The notes under the pieces were generated by a model, which worked only from the letters and a program-made list of their open reading frames with translations, had not been told where the DNA came from and did not search any database. The position numbers and the translations under genes are program-made. Source: Ferrovibrio sp965278975 (lineage in GTDB: Bacteria > Pseudomonadota > Alphaproteobacteria > Ferrovibrionales > Ferrovibrionaceae). Taken from it: a stretch of DNA of 64,000 nucleotides. Positions 42,747 through 51,953 of this stretch are shown here, in pieces (within the stretch, counting starts at the first letter, position 1; each line of letters starts with the position of its first letter). Where the stretch lies: assembly GCF_965278975.1 (NCBI RefSeq), contig NZ_OZ257126.1, positions 1,488,001 through 1,552,000 of the forward strand. Reading direction: 5' to 3'.

Positions 42747-42790
42747 TTACTGCTTGCCGGGTTTTGCGTCCGGGCTATACTGGCGCAAAG

Positions 42791-42808
42791 TGTAGTCAAG
42801 TGACTACA
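42791..42808. promoter_or_regulatory. Palindromic operator upstream of the alkyl sulfatase
   Basis: TGTAGTCA-AG-TGACTACA, perfectly symmetric, 21 bases before the sulfatase ATG. Adjacent TetR regulator is the most likely binder. Confidence 0.6.
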
Positions 42809-42829
42809 GAAGAATGCAAGGGGTGGGAA

Positions 42830-44821
42830 ATGCGCAAGGTGGGATTCTGTATCGCGGTGCTGGGCCTGCTTGGCTTTGGCTGTACTGGCCTGAGCTTTGC
42901 CGCCCAGGCACAAGAGGCCGAGCGTCCCAAGCCGGCCAGCGAGCAGACGCTCCAGCGGAACAAGGCGATGGCCGCTGCCTTGCCCTTCGCCGATCAGCGC
43001 GATTTCGAGGAAGCCCGGCGCGGCTTCATCGCCGCCCTGGAGAATACCGAGATCCCGGGCAAGACGGCGCCGGTCGCCTTCTCGCGCAAATCCTATGATT
43101 TCATCGATGCCAGCGAGGCGGCGCCGGATACGGTGAACCCGTCGCTGTGGCGCCAGGCCAAGCTGAACAACCAGCATGGCCTGTTCGAGGTCAAGCCCGG
43201 CATCTATCAGGTGCGCGGCTACGACATCGCCAACATGACCTTCGTCGAAACCCCGAACGGCTATATCGTGATCGATACGCTGCTGATCGCGGAAGCCGCC
43301 AAGACCGGGCTTGAGCTGCTCTACAAGCACCGCCCGAGGAAGCCGGTGCTGGCGGTGGTGCTCACCCATCCGCATATCGATCATTTCGGCGGCCTGCGCG
43401 GCCTGATCGACGAAGCCGATGTGAAGGCCGGCAAGGTGCGGGTGATCGCGCCTGCGCATTTCATGGAGCATGCGGTCAGCGAGAATGTGCTGCTCGGCAC
43501 CGCCATGACGCGCCGTGCCGAATACCAGTTCGGCATCGGCCTGGCGCGCGGGCCGCAGGGCCAGGTGGATACCGGCCTGGGCAAGTCGGTATCGGCCGGC
43601 GGCACCTACAGCCTGATCGCGCCCACCGACCTGATCGAGCGCACCGGCCAGACCTTGGCGATCGATGGCGTGACCATGGAATTCCAGATGACGCCGGAAA
43701 CCGAGGCGCCGGCGGAAATGAATATCCTGTTCCCCGACCTGCGTGCGCTCTGCCTGGCGGAAAACGTCACCGGCACGATGCATAACCTCTACACCCTGCG
43801 CGGCGCCCTGGTGCGTGATGGCCGTGCCTGGGCCTATTACATCGATGAGGCGATGCAGCTGTTCCAGGGCCGCGCCGATGTTGCCTTCTCAAGCCATCAC
43901 TGGCCGCGCTGGGGCGAGACGCGCATTGCCGATGTGATGGAAAAGACCCGCGACCTCTACAAGTTCATCCATGACCAGTCGGTGCGTCTGGCCAACCAGG
44001 GCTTGACGCCGGCAGAGATTGCCGAGCGCATCACCTTGCCCAAGGTGCTGGAGCAGCCCTGGCATAACCGGGGCTATTACGGCACGCTGAAGCATAATGC
44101 CAAGGCGGTGTATCAGCGCTATCTCGGCTGGTATGACGGCCACCCGGCGCGGCTCGATCCACTGCCGCCGGAGCAGGGCGCGAAGCATTACGTCGAATTC
44201 ATGGGCGGTGGTGCCGCTTTGCTTAAAAAAGCGCAGGAATTCTACGCCAAGGGCGAATACCGCTTTGTGGCGGAAGTGCTGACCCATCTGGTTTTCGCCG
44301 AGCCGCAGAACATGGCGGCGCGCAATCTGCAGGCCGATGCGCTGGAGCAGCTGGGTTATCAAGCGGAGTCCGGCGTGTGGCGCAATCTCTATCTGCTCGG
44401 TGCGCAGGAATTGCGCGGCGGTCTGGCCAAGCTGCCTGCGGGCAGCACCGCCAGCCCCGATATCGTCGCCTCGCTCGGCACCGATCTGATGTTCGATTTC
44501 CTCGCCGTGCGCATTGATCCGGAAAAGGTCGAGGGCAAGGATATCTCGGTGAACTGGCGCTTCACCGATACCAATGAGCAATTCCACATGTTCCTCAAGA
44601 ACAGCGTGCTCAATCACCGCAAGGGTGTGCAGGCAGCGGATGCCAACGCTACCGTGAGCATGAGCCGCGCCACCTGGAACCGCATCGCGCTGCGCGATCT
44701 CAGTTTGCCGGTGGCGTTGCTCACCGGCGATGTCAAACTGTCGGGCAATCCGCTCGCCTTCCTCGACCTGATGCGCCAGATCGAGCCGCCGGGCGAACGC
44801 TTCAATATCGTGACGCCATAA
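42830..44821 (+). CDS. Secreted alkyl sulfatase (SdsA1-like metallo-beta-lactamase fold)
   Basis: Hydrolyses primary alkyl sulfates such as SDS to alcohol and sulfate. It has 663 residues from the ATG at 42830, with AAGGGG upstream. A Sec signal spans about residues 1-27. The binuclear Zn motif HxHxDH is THPHIDHFGG (H180, H182, D184, H185), with further ligand regions LCLAENVTGTMHN and SSHHWPRWG. A helical dimerisation domain and a C-terminal SCP2-like substrate-binding domain (GTDLMFDFLAVRIDPEK) follow, the SdsA1 architecture. A GMC oxidoreductase gene starts 25 bases later. Confidence 0.93.
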   Translation: MRKVGFCIAVLGLLGFGCTGLSFAAQAQEAERPKPASEQTLQRNKAMAAALPFADQRDFEEARRGFIAALENTEIPGKTAPVAFSRKSYDFIDASEAAPDTVNPSLWRQAKLNNQHGLFEVKPGIYQVRGYDIANMTFVETPNGYIVIDTLLIAEAAKTGLELLYKHRPRKPVLAVVLTHPHIDHFGGLRGLIDEADVKAGKVRVIAPAHFMEHAVSENVLLGTAMTRRAEYQFGIGLARGPQGQVDTGLGKSVSAGGTYSLIAPTDLIERTGQTLAIDGVTMEFQMTPETEAPAEMNILFPDLRALCLAENVTGTMHNLYTLRGALVRDGRAWAYYIDEAMQLFQGRADVAFSSHHWPRWGETRIADVMEKTRDLYKFIHDQSVRLANQGLTPAEIAERITLPKVLEQPWHNRGYYGTLKHNAKAVYQRYLGWYDGHPARLDPLPPEQGAKHYVEFMGGGAALLKKAQEFYAKGEYRFVAEVLTHLVFAEPQNMAARNLQADALEQLGYQAESGVWRNLYLLGAQELRGGLAKLPAGSTASPDIVASLGTDLMFDFLAVRIDPEKVEGKDISVNWRFTDTNEQFHMFLKNSVLNHRKGVQAADANATVSMSRATWNRIALRDLSLPVALLTGDVKLSGNPLAFLDLMRQIEPPGERFNIVTP

Positions 44822-44846
44822 CGACTAAAAAATCCGGGAGGGGGCG

Positions 44847-46433
44847 ATGTACGATTATGTGATCGTTGGCGGCGGATCCGCCGGTTGCGTGCTGGCGCGG
44901 CGCCTGAGCGACGATGGCCGCATCAAGGTCTGCCTGCTCGAAGCCGGCCCGCCGGATGATATCATGGCCTGCCAGCTGCCCATCGGCGCCGCCCTGTTCA
45001 TGCCCGCACCCTGGCGCAACTGGGCCTTCAAGACCACGCCGCAAGCCATGCTGGATGGCCGCCAGGGCTACCAGCCGCGCGGCAAGATGCTGGGTGGTTC
45101 CAGCGGCATCAATGCCATGATCTACATTCGCGGCCATCGCCGCGATTATGATGAATGGGGCCTGGCCGGCTGGGGCTGGGATGATGTGCTGCCCTATTTC
45201 CGCCGCGCCGAGCGCAACCTGCGGCCCGACCTGGACAGCGACCTGCATGGCCGCGACGGGCCGCTGGCGGTTTCCGATCTGCGCAGCCCGAACCGCTTTG
45301 CCGGTGATTTTCTCAAAGCCTGCGATGAGACGCAGATTCCGCGCAATGCGGATTTCAACGGGCCTGAGCAGGAAGGCGCCGGCTGGTTCCAGGTGACGCA
45401 GGAGAATGGCGAACGCTGCTCGGCGGCGAAAGCCTATCTCACGCCCGAGGTGCGGGCGCGCGCCAACCTGGCCATCGTCACCGGCGCGCAGGTGAGCCGG
45501 GTGATTCTGGAAAATGGCCGCGCCACCGGCGTGCGCTACCGCCTGCGCGGCCTCGATCTCGAAGCCCGCGCCGGCCGTGCCGTGGTGCTCTCGGCCGGTG
45601 CCTTCGGCTCGCCGCAGCTGCTGCTGCTTTCCGGCATCGGCCCGGCGGCGGAGATGCAGCGCCATGGCATCGCGGTGAAGCATGAGCTGCCCGGTGTCGG
45701 CCAGAACCTGCAGGATCATCTCGATTACCTGGAGCATTACCGCGTCGATTCAGCCGAGCTGTTCGGCCATTCGCTGAAATCGCTGCCGGTGATGCTGAAG
45801 GCCTGGCGGCAATGGCAGCGCGAGCGCAGCGGCATGCTGACCTCGAATTTCGCCGAGAGCGGTGCGTTCCTGAAAACCGATCCGGCGCTGGAGCGCCCGG
45901 ATGTGCAGCTGCATTTCGTCGTCGCCATGGTGGATGATCATGCCCGCAAGCAGCATTGGGGCCATGGTTATTCCTGCCATGTCTGCGTGCTCAGGCCGCA
46001 TAGCCGGGGCGAAGTGGGGCTGGCATCCGCCGATCCTTTCGCCGCGCCGCGCATCGATCCGCGTTTCCTGAGCGACTGCCGCGATGCCGAAACCCTGAAA
46101 CGCGGCGCCTGGATGATGCGCCGCATCCTGCAGGCGCCGAGCCTGGCGGCACATGCGCCGCGCCCGCTCTATCCGCTGCCGCAGAGCGATACTGATCTCG
46201 AAACCGCGATCCGCGCCCGCGCCGACACCATCTATCATCCGGTCGGCACCTGCCGCATGGGCCGCGCCGATGATCCCCAGGCGGTGGTCGATCCGCAATT
46301 GAAGCTGCGCGGCCTGGATGGGCTTTATGTGGCGGATGCCTCGGTGATGCCCAACCTGATCGGCGGCAACACCAATGCACCCACCATCATGATCGCCGAG
46401 AAGGCGGCTGAGGCATTGCGCCGCGCGGCGTAA
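44847..46433 (+). CDS. GMC-family FAD-dependent oxidoreductase (alcohol/choline dehydrogenase-like)
   Basis: It has 528 residues. The FAD dinucleotide motif YVIVGGGSAGCVLARRL is at the N-terminus; GMC signatures are GKMLGGSSGINAMIYIRG and VVLSAGAFGSPQLLLLSGIGP; the catalytic His lies in YHPVGTCRMG, and the end is VADASVMPNLIGGNTNAPT. GGGAGGGGG precedes the ATG. Its position 25 bases after the alkyl sulfatase suggests it oxidises the fatty alcohol released from alkyl sulfates, like GMC-type alcohol dehydrogenases of Pseudomonas; that is inference, as choline-like substrates also fit. Confidence 0.93.
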   Translation: MYDYVIVGGGSAGCVLARRLSDDGRIKVCLLEAGPPDDIMACQLPIGAALFMPAPWRNWAFKTTPQAMLDGRQGYQPRGKMLGGSSGINAMIYIRGHRRDYDEWGLAGWGWDDVLPYFRRAERNLRPDLDSDLHGRDGPLAVSDLRSPNRFAGDFLKACDETQIPRNADFNGPEQEGAGWFQVTQENGERCSAAKAYLTPEVRARANLAIVTGAQVSRVILENGRATGVRYRLRGLDLEARAGRAVVLSAGAFGSPQLLLLSGIGPAAEMQRHGIAVKHELPGVGQNLQDHLDYLEHYRVDSAELFGHSLKSLPVMLKAWRQWQRERSGMLTSNFAESGAFLKTDPALERPDVQLHFVVAMVDDHARKQHWGHGYSCHVCVLRPHSRGEVGLASADPFAAPRIDPRFLSDCRDAETLKRGAWMMRRILQAPSLAAHAPRPLYPLPQSDTDLETAIRARADTIYHPVGTCRMGRADDPQAVVDPQLKLRGLDGLYVADASVMPNLIGGNTNAPTIMIAEKAAEALRRAA

Positions 46434-46438
46434 CGGAC

Positions 46439-46843
46439 CTAGCCGGCTTTCGGCGCCAGTGCCGTCGCCACCGCATCCAGCAGGGTCTGGCGCCGCACCG
46501 GTTTGCGCAGCATGGCATGGGCACCGAGAAAGCCGCCCAGTTCCAATGCCATGTCGGCATCCATGGTGGAGCCGCCGCCCGAGGTGACAATCACCGGGAT
46601 GGCCTTGGCTGAAGGCGTTGCCTTGGCGGAGCGGCGCAGCGCGTTCAGCACTTCGATGCCGTCGCTTTGCGGCATCAGCACATCGGTGATCACCAGATCG
46701 AACGGCTCCTGCTCCAGCAAGGCCAGCGCGGCCTGGCCGTCATCGGCCTCGCGCACGCTATGCCCTTCCGGCTCCAGCATGCGTCGCAGCAGGAGGCGGA
46801 AGTCAGCGTAATCGTCAACGACTAGTATCCGGGCCATGGCCAC
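46439..46843 (-). CDS. Single-domain CheY-like response regulator
   Basis: It has 134 residues, receiver only. The acidic pair is in RILVVDDYADF, the phospho-acceptor is D54 (LVITDVLMPQSDG), followed by VIVTSGGG and K114 (MLRKP). A second ATG six bases in is an alternative start. It is divergent from the FixL-like hybrid kinase, 91 bases apart, and is its probable partner or a phosphate sink. It converges on the GMC gene with 5 bases between. Confidence 0.93.
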   Translation of the reverse strand: MAMARILVVDDYADFRLLLRRMLEPEGHSVREADDGQAALALLEQEPFDLVITDVLMPQSDGIEVLNALRRSAKATPSAKAIPVIVTSGGGSTMDADMALELGGFLGAHAMLRKPVRRQTLLDAVATALAPKAG

Positions 46844-46934
46844 CCACCATGCAGGATGATGTGTATACCAGATTACACAACCATTGGTCGTAATATTAGC
46901 CTTAATTCATAAGAAATGCACCTAAAACCATTGT

Positions 46935-48428
46935 ATGCTTTTTGTCATGCAGACGGAACAAGTGTTACGCACAGTAATCGACACCATGATCGACGGCGTG
47001 ATCCTGATCGATCATGGCGGCATCATCCAGCTGTATAATCCGGCCTGCCAGAGATTGTTCGGCTATGCGCCGGAGGAAGTGCTGGGCCGCAACGTCAAGA
47101 TGCTGATGCCGGCGCCCTACCGCGACGAGCATGATGGCTATGTGCGCAATTACCGCGAAACCGGCGTGAGGCGCATCATCGGTATCGGCCGCGAAGTGCT
47201 GGGCCGGCGCAAGGATGGCAGCGAATTCCCGTTCGAACTGGCGGTGGCGGAAGCCACGCTGGAAGAGCGTCCGATCTATATCGGCGTGATCCACGATATC
47301 ACCGAGCGCCGCCGCGCCGAGGAAATGCGCGAACAGCTGCGCCAGTCGCAGAAGATGGAGGCGATCGGCCAGCTTACCGGCGGCATCGCGCATGATTTCA
47401 ACAATCTGCTCGCCGTGGTGATGGGCAATCTGGAACTGCTGGACATGCGGGTGTCCGATGATTTCAGCCGCCGCCTGATCGACCAGGCTTTGCACAGCAC
47501 GGCGCGCGGCGCTGAACTGACCCAGCGCCTGCTGGCCTTCGGCCGGCAGCAGAATCTGCGGGCCAAGCGCATGGATGCCAATGCGCTGATCCTCAACGTG
47601 TCGAATGTGCTGCGCCATACGCTGGGCGATCAGGTGGCGGTGCGCACCAGCCTGGCGCCCGGGCTGCCGGAAGTGGAAGTCGATCCCGGCCAGCTCGAAA
47701 ATGCCCTGATAAACCTGGCGCTCAATGCGCGCGATGCCATGCCCAGCGGCGGCACGCTCACCATCCGCACCAATTACCTGCGCCCCAGTGATGAAGCGGC
47801 GCATAGCAGCGAGCAAGGTTTCGTTGTCATCAGCGTCATCGATACCGGCAGCGGCATGAGCGAGGAAGTGCGTGCCCGTGTTTTCGAGCCGTTCTACACC
47901 ACCAAGGAAATCGGCAAGGGCAGCGGCCTTGGCCTCAGCATGGTGCATGGCTTCATCACCCAGTCCGGCGGCCATGTGCGCATCGACAGCATGCCGGGCC
48001 GTGGCACCGAGATCATGCTGCATCTGCCGGCACTGGTGGTGACCGCGACATCCTCGTCCGAAAGTGAACCGGAAGGCCCGACCATCCTGCTGGTGGACGA
48101 CAATGCCGATCTGCGCGCCACGGTCGGCCTGCTGCTGGAAAGCCTGGGCTATCGCGTGCGGGCCGTGGGCTCCGGCGCGGCGGCACTCGATATCCTGCAA
48201 TCGGATACCAGCATCGCGCTGATGATCACCGATGTGATGATGCCGGGCATGACCGGGATGGAACTCGGCGAACGCGCGCTGCGGCTGTTGCCGTCGCTGC
48301 CGCTGGTCTTCATCTCCGGCACCGCCGATGCCGATATCCTGCGCAGCACCTCGTTCGCGACCGCTGCACCATGCTGGCCAAGCCGATCCGCAAGCAGGCG
48401 TTGGGCGAATTGCTGGCCCGGCTGCTGA
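46935..48428 (+). CDS. FixL-like PAS hybrid histidine kinase, receiver domain frameshifted at its end
   Basis: It has 497 residues as read. The PAS domain (about 8-125) closely resembles the FixL heme PAS: MPAPYRDEHDGYV (H66 at the proximal heme-ligand position) and RRIIGIGREVLG (R86 at the oxygen-sensing Arg). The kinase core has IAHDFNNLL (H153), INLALNARDAM, DTGSGM and KGSGLGLSM. A receiver starts near 369 (ILLVDDNAD, phospho-Asp in LMITDVMMPGM). The last roughly 25 residues are out of frame: the conserved end MLAKPIRKQALGELLARLL lies in another frame to a TGA at 48439, so a single indel near 48355-48368 has removed the receiver's Lys and last helix, or it is a sequencing error. Confidence 0.88.
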   Translation: MLFVMQTEQVLRTVIDTMIDGVILIDHGGIIQLYNPACQRLFGYAPEEVLGRNVKMLMPAPYRDEHDGYVRNYRETGVRRIIGIGREVLGRRKDGSEFPFELAVAEATLEERPIYIGVIHDITERRRAEEMREQLRQSQKMEAIGQLTGGIAHDFNNLLAVVMGNLELLDMRVSDDFSRRLIDQALHSTARGAELTQRLLAFGRQQNLRAKRMDANALILNVSNVLRHTLGDQVAVRTSLAPGLPEVEVDPGQLENALINLALNARDAMPSGGTLTIRTNYLRPSDEAAHSSEQGFVVISVIDTGSGMSEEVRARVFEPFYTTKEIGKGSGLGLSMVHGFITQSGGHVRIDSMPGRGTEIMLHLPALVVTATSSSESEPEGPTILLVDDNADLRATVGLLLESLGYRVRAVGSGAAALDILQSDTSIALMITDVMMPGMTGMELGERALRLLPSLPLVFISGTADADILRSTSFATAAPCWPSRSASRRWANCWPGC

Positions 48429-48594
48429 AGCGTCCCTGAATCACTCGCCAGCTGTTTCTGTCACTGAACTGTCATTAAACAGAAACACTTACCTGCTGCG
48501 TTCCGGGGCCAACCTGGGCAGAAATGTTAAATCAGCATAAGCCTTTGCGCGGCGCGATTGAGACTCGCGGCGGGCCTCGCTAGAGTCCGCCGCC

Positions 48595-50067
48595 ATGCGC
48601 GACCCCCAGGAACCCATGCCCCAAACCACGCTCTGCCTGGGGATCGCCGCCGATGATCTGCTGCGGCTGCGCCGCCATCCGCTGCTCACCACCCTGCTCA
48701 ATGGCCGTGCCAGCACAACGCGGCGTGAAATCGCCCTGGTCGATACGGCAGCGGACGAAGCTGGTTCCCGCAGTCTGGCCCAGGCCGGCTGGCTTTGCCT
48801 CAATGAAGGTACCGCACCGCATCTGTTGCCGTTTCGCGCCAATGCCGCGCCTCTGCCCGATATCGCTGCGTTAGGCCCGCTGGAGATTCTCGCCCAGGGC
48901 CGCATCGAGCGTATCACCCTGCCGCTCAGCCAGGGCCGCCTGCAGCTTGAGCGCCTGGATCTCGCACGAGGTCGCCAGCGCCAAGCGATTGCCGTGCTGC
49001 GTTTCGAGGACATGCCGGCGGCGGCGGCGGCCGAACTGGCGCTGTCGCTCTGCCGCGATTTCAAGCCGTGCCTGCTCGGCGCTGCAGCGCCTTTGCCGCT
49101 CGCCATTGGGCTTGGCCTGATCGTACCGGTGCCGGCGCGCGCCGCCGAGATTGCCGCGAGCGTGCCGGAAACCGACAGCGCGATTGCCGCTGCCTGTGCC
49201 ATCCTGCGCCATTGCCTGGCGCAGTTCGAGGCCAATATCCAGGCCGTGCTGCTGGGCCAGGACAGCGAAGGCGTGCATCAGATGCGCGTCGCGCTGCGCC
49301 GGCTGCGCTCGGCGCTGGATATTTTCAGCCCGATCCTGCCGCCAAGCTGGCTCGAAGCCCTGATCGCCGATCTGCGCTGGCTCAACGCGCCACTTGGCAA
49401 GCGCCGCGATCTCGATGTCTTCATTGAAGAAACGCTACAGCCTTTGCGCGCCGCCGAGCCGGGCATCAAGGGGCTGGAGCATCTGCAAACCCTGCTCGAT
49501 GCCCGCCGCCAGGCGGCGCAGCAGGCCCTGCAATCGGCATTGGCCAGCCCGCGCGCCACGCAATGGCTGCTGCGGCTCACGCGGCTGGCGGCAGCCAGCG
49601 AGGCGGAAGCGCTCACCCTGCTCGATCCGGCGCAGCATGAAGCCGCATTGCAGCCGGCCATCGCTTTCGCGGCCGCGACCCTGCGCCAGCGCCGCCGCAA
49701 GCTGAAGAAGCTCGGCGAGCGTCATGGCGAATTGAGCGTGCCGGAACTGCACCGGCTGCGCATCCGCGCCAAGAAGCTGCGCTATGCCACGGAATTCTTC
49801 CGCTATCTGTTTGCCAAGAAGCCGGTGAAGCTTTCCGCGATGGCGCTGGCGCGATTGCAGGATACGCTCGGCGCGCTGAATGATGCGGCGGTGGGCGATG
49901 AACTGCTCGGCGGCATCCTGGGGGCGGCCGGCGAGGATGCGGCGGCGGCGGCGATTGCCGGCTGGTTCGCGGCCCGCCAGAGCATGCAGCTGGCCCAGCT
50001 TGGCCCCGCCTGGAAGGCCTTCGCCGCGCTCAAGCCCTATTGGCGGGATGCCCTGCCCCAGGGGTGA
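48595..50067 (+). CDS. CHAD-domain protein
   Basis: It has 490 residues; an ATG at 48616 is an alternative start. The C-terminal CHAD domain (about 195-480) shows the conserved basic helices VHQMRVALRRLRSALDIF, LGKRRDLDVF, LHRLRIRAKKLRYATEFF and LQDTLGALNDA, known to bind polyphosphate in this family. The N-terminal roughly 180 residues resemble a degraded CYTH (triphosphate tunnel) domain, lacking the ExExK signature. It is probably cytoplasmic and granule-associated. The REP-like terminator at 50105 follows. Confidence 0.88.
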   Translation: MRDPQEPMPQTTLCLGIAADDLLRLRRHPLLTTLLNGRASTTRREIALVDTAADEAGSRSLAQAGWLCLNEGTAPHLLPFRANAAPLPDIAALGPLEILAQGRIERITLPLSQGRLQLERLDLARGRQRQAIAVLRFEDMPAAAAAELALSLCRDFKPCLLGAAAPLPLAIGLGLIVPVPARAAEIAASVPETDSAIAAACAILRHCLAQFEANIQAVLLGQDSEGVHQMRVALRRLRSALDIFSPILPPSWLEALIADLRWLNAPLGKRRDLDVFIEETLQPLRAAEPGIKGLEHLQTLLDARRQAAQQALQSALASPRATQWLLRLTRLAAASEAEALTLLDPAQHEAALQPAIAFAAATLRQRRRKLKKLGERHGELSVPELHRLRIRAKKLRYATEFFRYLFAKKPVKLSAMALARLQDTLGALNDAAVGDELLGGILGAAGEDAAAAAIAGWFAARQSMQLAQLGPAWKAFAALKPYWRDALPQG

Positions 50068-50104
50068 GGCGGTGCGATACCGCTTTCTCCAGTCATACCC
50101 AATA

Positions 50105-50142
50105 CCGTCATGCCCTGCCTCCGCAGGGTATGACGGTTTTTG
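50105..50142 (+). terminator. REP-like hairpin acting as Rho-independent terminator
   Basis: CCGTCATGCCCTGC-ctcc-GCAGGGTATGACGG (50105-50136, one G-T pair) followed by TTTTT. The sequence is a member of the REP-like family in this window, co-opted downstream of the CHAD gene. No other gene is seen in 50068-50283. Confidence 0.8.
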
Positions 50143-50230
50143 TTGTGGCTAAGGCCGGCGGCTACTCTCGCAAAACTAAACCGGACAGCCGTGGATCAAG
50201 TGCGGGGGTAATGAGTTGCGATGAATAAAA

Positions 50231-50260
50231 AAACACCCCCGGTTTTAGCCGGGGGTGTTT
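50231..50260 (-). terminator. Rho-independent terminator of the PA14-like lipoprotein gene
   Basis: A perfect 12-base stem AAACACCCCCGG / CCGGGGGTGTTT with a 6-base loop, 24 bases beyond the stop of the minus-strand gene. On the minus strand it runs into a T-rich tract. Confidence 0.88.
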
Positions 50261-50283
50261 GCTTGCCGAACGGCTTGTATGCG

Positions 50284-50898
50284 TTACGGCGCGTGCGAGA
50301 TCGCGCTCGGCGGCAGGATGGTGAGACCAGCGGCCCCCGGCGGCTGCCAGAAATACGAGAAGGCGGCGGAGTCGCGCTTCTGGAAATACATGATCACGAT
50401 CGGGTAATAGCCCGGCTGCGTGATGTCGATGAACACGGTCGGCGTGGTGCGCTCGGGATGCGTGGTCGGATCGTCCGAAACCATCACGTTGCCGATCCAG
50501 GAACGGTTGCCGTCGTTGGTGCGGGCGGCGAAGCCATAACGGCCCGGCTTGTCGAGCAGCACATAGCCCTCGAAGCGGATGCCATAGAAGATGTCGGTCT
50601 TGGCATCGAACACGCGGCCGCGCGACGACACGGCTTCAAGCTGCGTCACCGCCGGGCCGGGCGTGCCCTGCGCCTTGCCGCGCGCGCCCTGCGGCATGTT
50701 GTCGATATCGTCGTAGGTGCCGCTGTAATAGGTGGTGGCGAGGCCAGGGCGAAGCTGGGCGGCAACGGGCTGCGGCGCGGCGATCTGCGGCGGGCCGTTA
50801 TAGACCGCTTCCCGCTCGGTGGTGACGCAGCCGGCCAGGCCAAGGCCCAGCAGCATTGCAGCACTCGCGGCCAGCAGCCGCCGTTTTGCCCAGTTCAT
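50284..50898 (-). CDS. PA14-domain-like lipoprotein
   Basis: It has 204 residues. The lipoprotein signal is RLLAASAAMLLGLGLAGC, Cys near residue 24. From about residue 50 a PA14-like beta-barrel is suggested by GLATTYYSGTYDDID, IRFEGYVLLDKPGRYGF and ITQPGYYPIVIMYF; PA14 domains usually bind carbohydrate. It has its own strong terminator and no operon partner. In the 132-base gap upstream I see no clear promoter. Confidence 0.85.
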   Translation of the reverse strand: MNWAKRRLLAASAAMLLGLGLAGCVTTEREAVYNGPPQIAAPQPVAAQLRPGLATTYYSGTYDDIDNMPQGARGKAQGTPGPAVTQLEAVSSRGRVFDAKTDIFYGIRFEGYVLLDKPGRYGFAARTNDGNRSWIGNVMVSDDPTTHPERTTPTVFIDITQPGYYPIVIMYFQKRDSAAFSYFWQPPGAAGLTILPPSAISHAP

Positions 50899-51030
50899 CT
50901 TGCCCCCATCTTGCTTGGTATTTGCTATGCGAAACCGCGCGAAGCCTAGCAGCGTGCCATCACCTCGCCAAGCGCCCGGGCGTGACGGTTATGGCGCGGT
51001 TATGGCATCTGGGCGCCAGGGCAGCAGGTA

Positions 51031-51867
51031 TCAAGCTGGGCCGAGATCCAGGGTCAGCAGCACCGGGGCGTGGTCGGAGGCCTTTTCCTTGCCGCGCATG
51101 GTCTTGGCCACCTGCGCCGCTTTCAGCCGGGGCGCCAGGTCCGGGCTGACCCAGACATGATCCAGCCGGCGGCCCTTGTCGGCCTTCTCCCAGTCCGGCG
51201 AGCGGTAGCTCCACCAGGAATACAGTTTCTCGGTCGCCGGGGTGAAATGGCGCACCGCATCCACCCAATTGTGGCTGGCCTGCAATTTCAGCAGCCCCTC
51301 GGTCTCTACCGGCGTGTGGCTCACCACGTCGAGCAGCTGCTTGTGCGACCAGACATCACTTTCCAGCGGCGCGATATTCAGGTCGCCGACCAGGATATGC
51401 TGGCGCCCCTTGGCCTTCAGCCCCTTCGACCAGGCGGTCATTTCCGCCAGTACATCAAGCTTGTGGGCGAATTTGTCATTTTTCGTCACATCCGGGATGT
51501 CGCCGCCGGCGGGGACGTAGAAGTTATGGATCACCGTGCCATCGGGCAGCTTTGCTGCCACATGGCGCTTGTCGTTGCGGCCAACCAGTTGTTTTGCCTC
51601 GGCCAGTTCCAGCGGCATGCGGCCGAAAATCGCCACGCCGTTATAGCCCGGCTGGCCCTGGATCAACCGATGGGCGTAGCCATGGTCGTTGAACAAATCG
51701 TGCGGGAATTCATCGTCCCGCACTTTCGTTTCCTGCAGGCAGAGGATGTCGGGATTGAATTCGCGCAGGAAAGCATCCATCAGCGCCAGACGGGCGCGTA
51801 CCGAATTGATGTTCCAGGTGGCCAGGGTGATCTGGCGCGGCAGGGCGGCGGTTTTCTTGCTCGGCAT
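51031..51867 (-). CDS. xthA: Exodeoxyribonuclease III
   Basis: Mg2+-dependent AP endonuclease and 3'-5' exonuclease in base-excision repair. It has 278 residues from the ATG at 51867 (MPSKKTAALPRQ); upstream in-frame ATGs at 51930 and 51879 are less likely. Catalytic motifs are LATWNINSVRAR, DILCLQETKV (metal-binding Glu), LVGDLNIAP, RRLDHVWVS and SDHAPVLLTL (catalytic Asp-His). It is divergent from pentapeptide protein B. Confidence 0.96.
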   Translation of the reverse strand: MPSKKTAALPRQITLATWNINSVRARLALMDAFLREFNPDILCLQETKVRDDEFPHDLFNDHGYAHRLIQGQPGYNGVAIFGRMPLELAEAKQLVGRNDKRHVAAKLPDGTVIHNFYVPAGGDIPDVTKNDKFAHKLDVLAEMTAWSKGLKAKGRQHILVGDLNIAPLESDVWSHKQLLDVVSHTPVETEGLLKLQASHNWVDAVRHFTPATEKLYSWWSYRSPDWEKADKGRRLDHVWVSPDLAPRLKAAQVAKTMRGKEKASDHAPVLLTLDLGPA

Positions 51868-51953
51868 ATCTAAACCCATAACAAATCCGCATGGCAGCCG
51901 CCAGCTTTGCGGGCATTGGTTATGTGGCAAAGCCGTGGCATAACAACCCTACT

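Noticed and set aside
48452..48487. Inverted repeat TGTTTCTG / CAGAAACA after the hybrid kinase as a terminator
   Set aside because: The 19-base loop and lack of a T-tract make a terminator unlikely.
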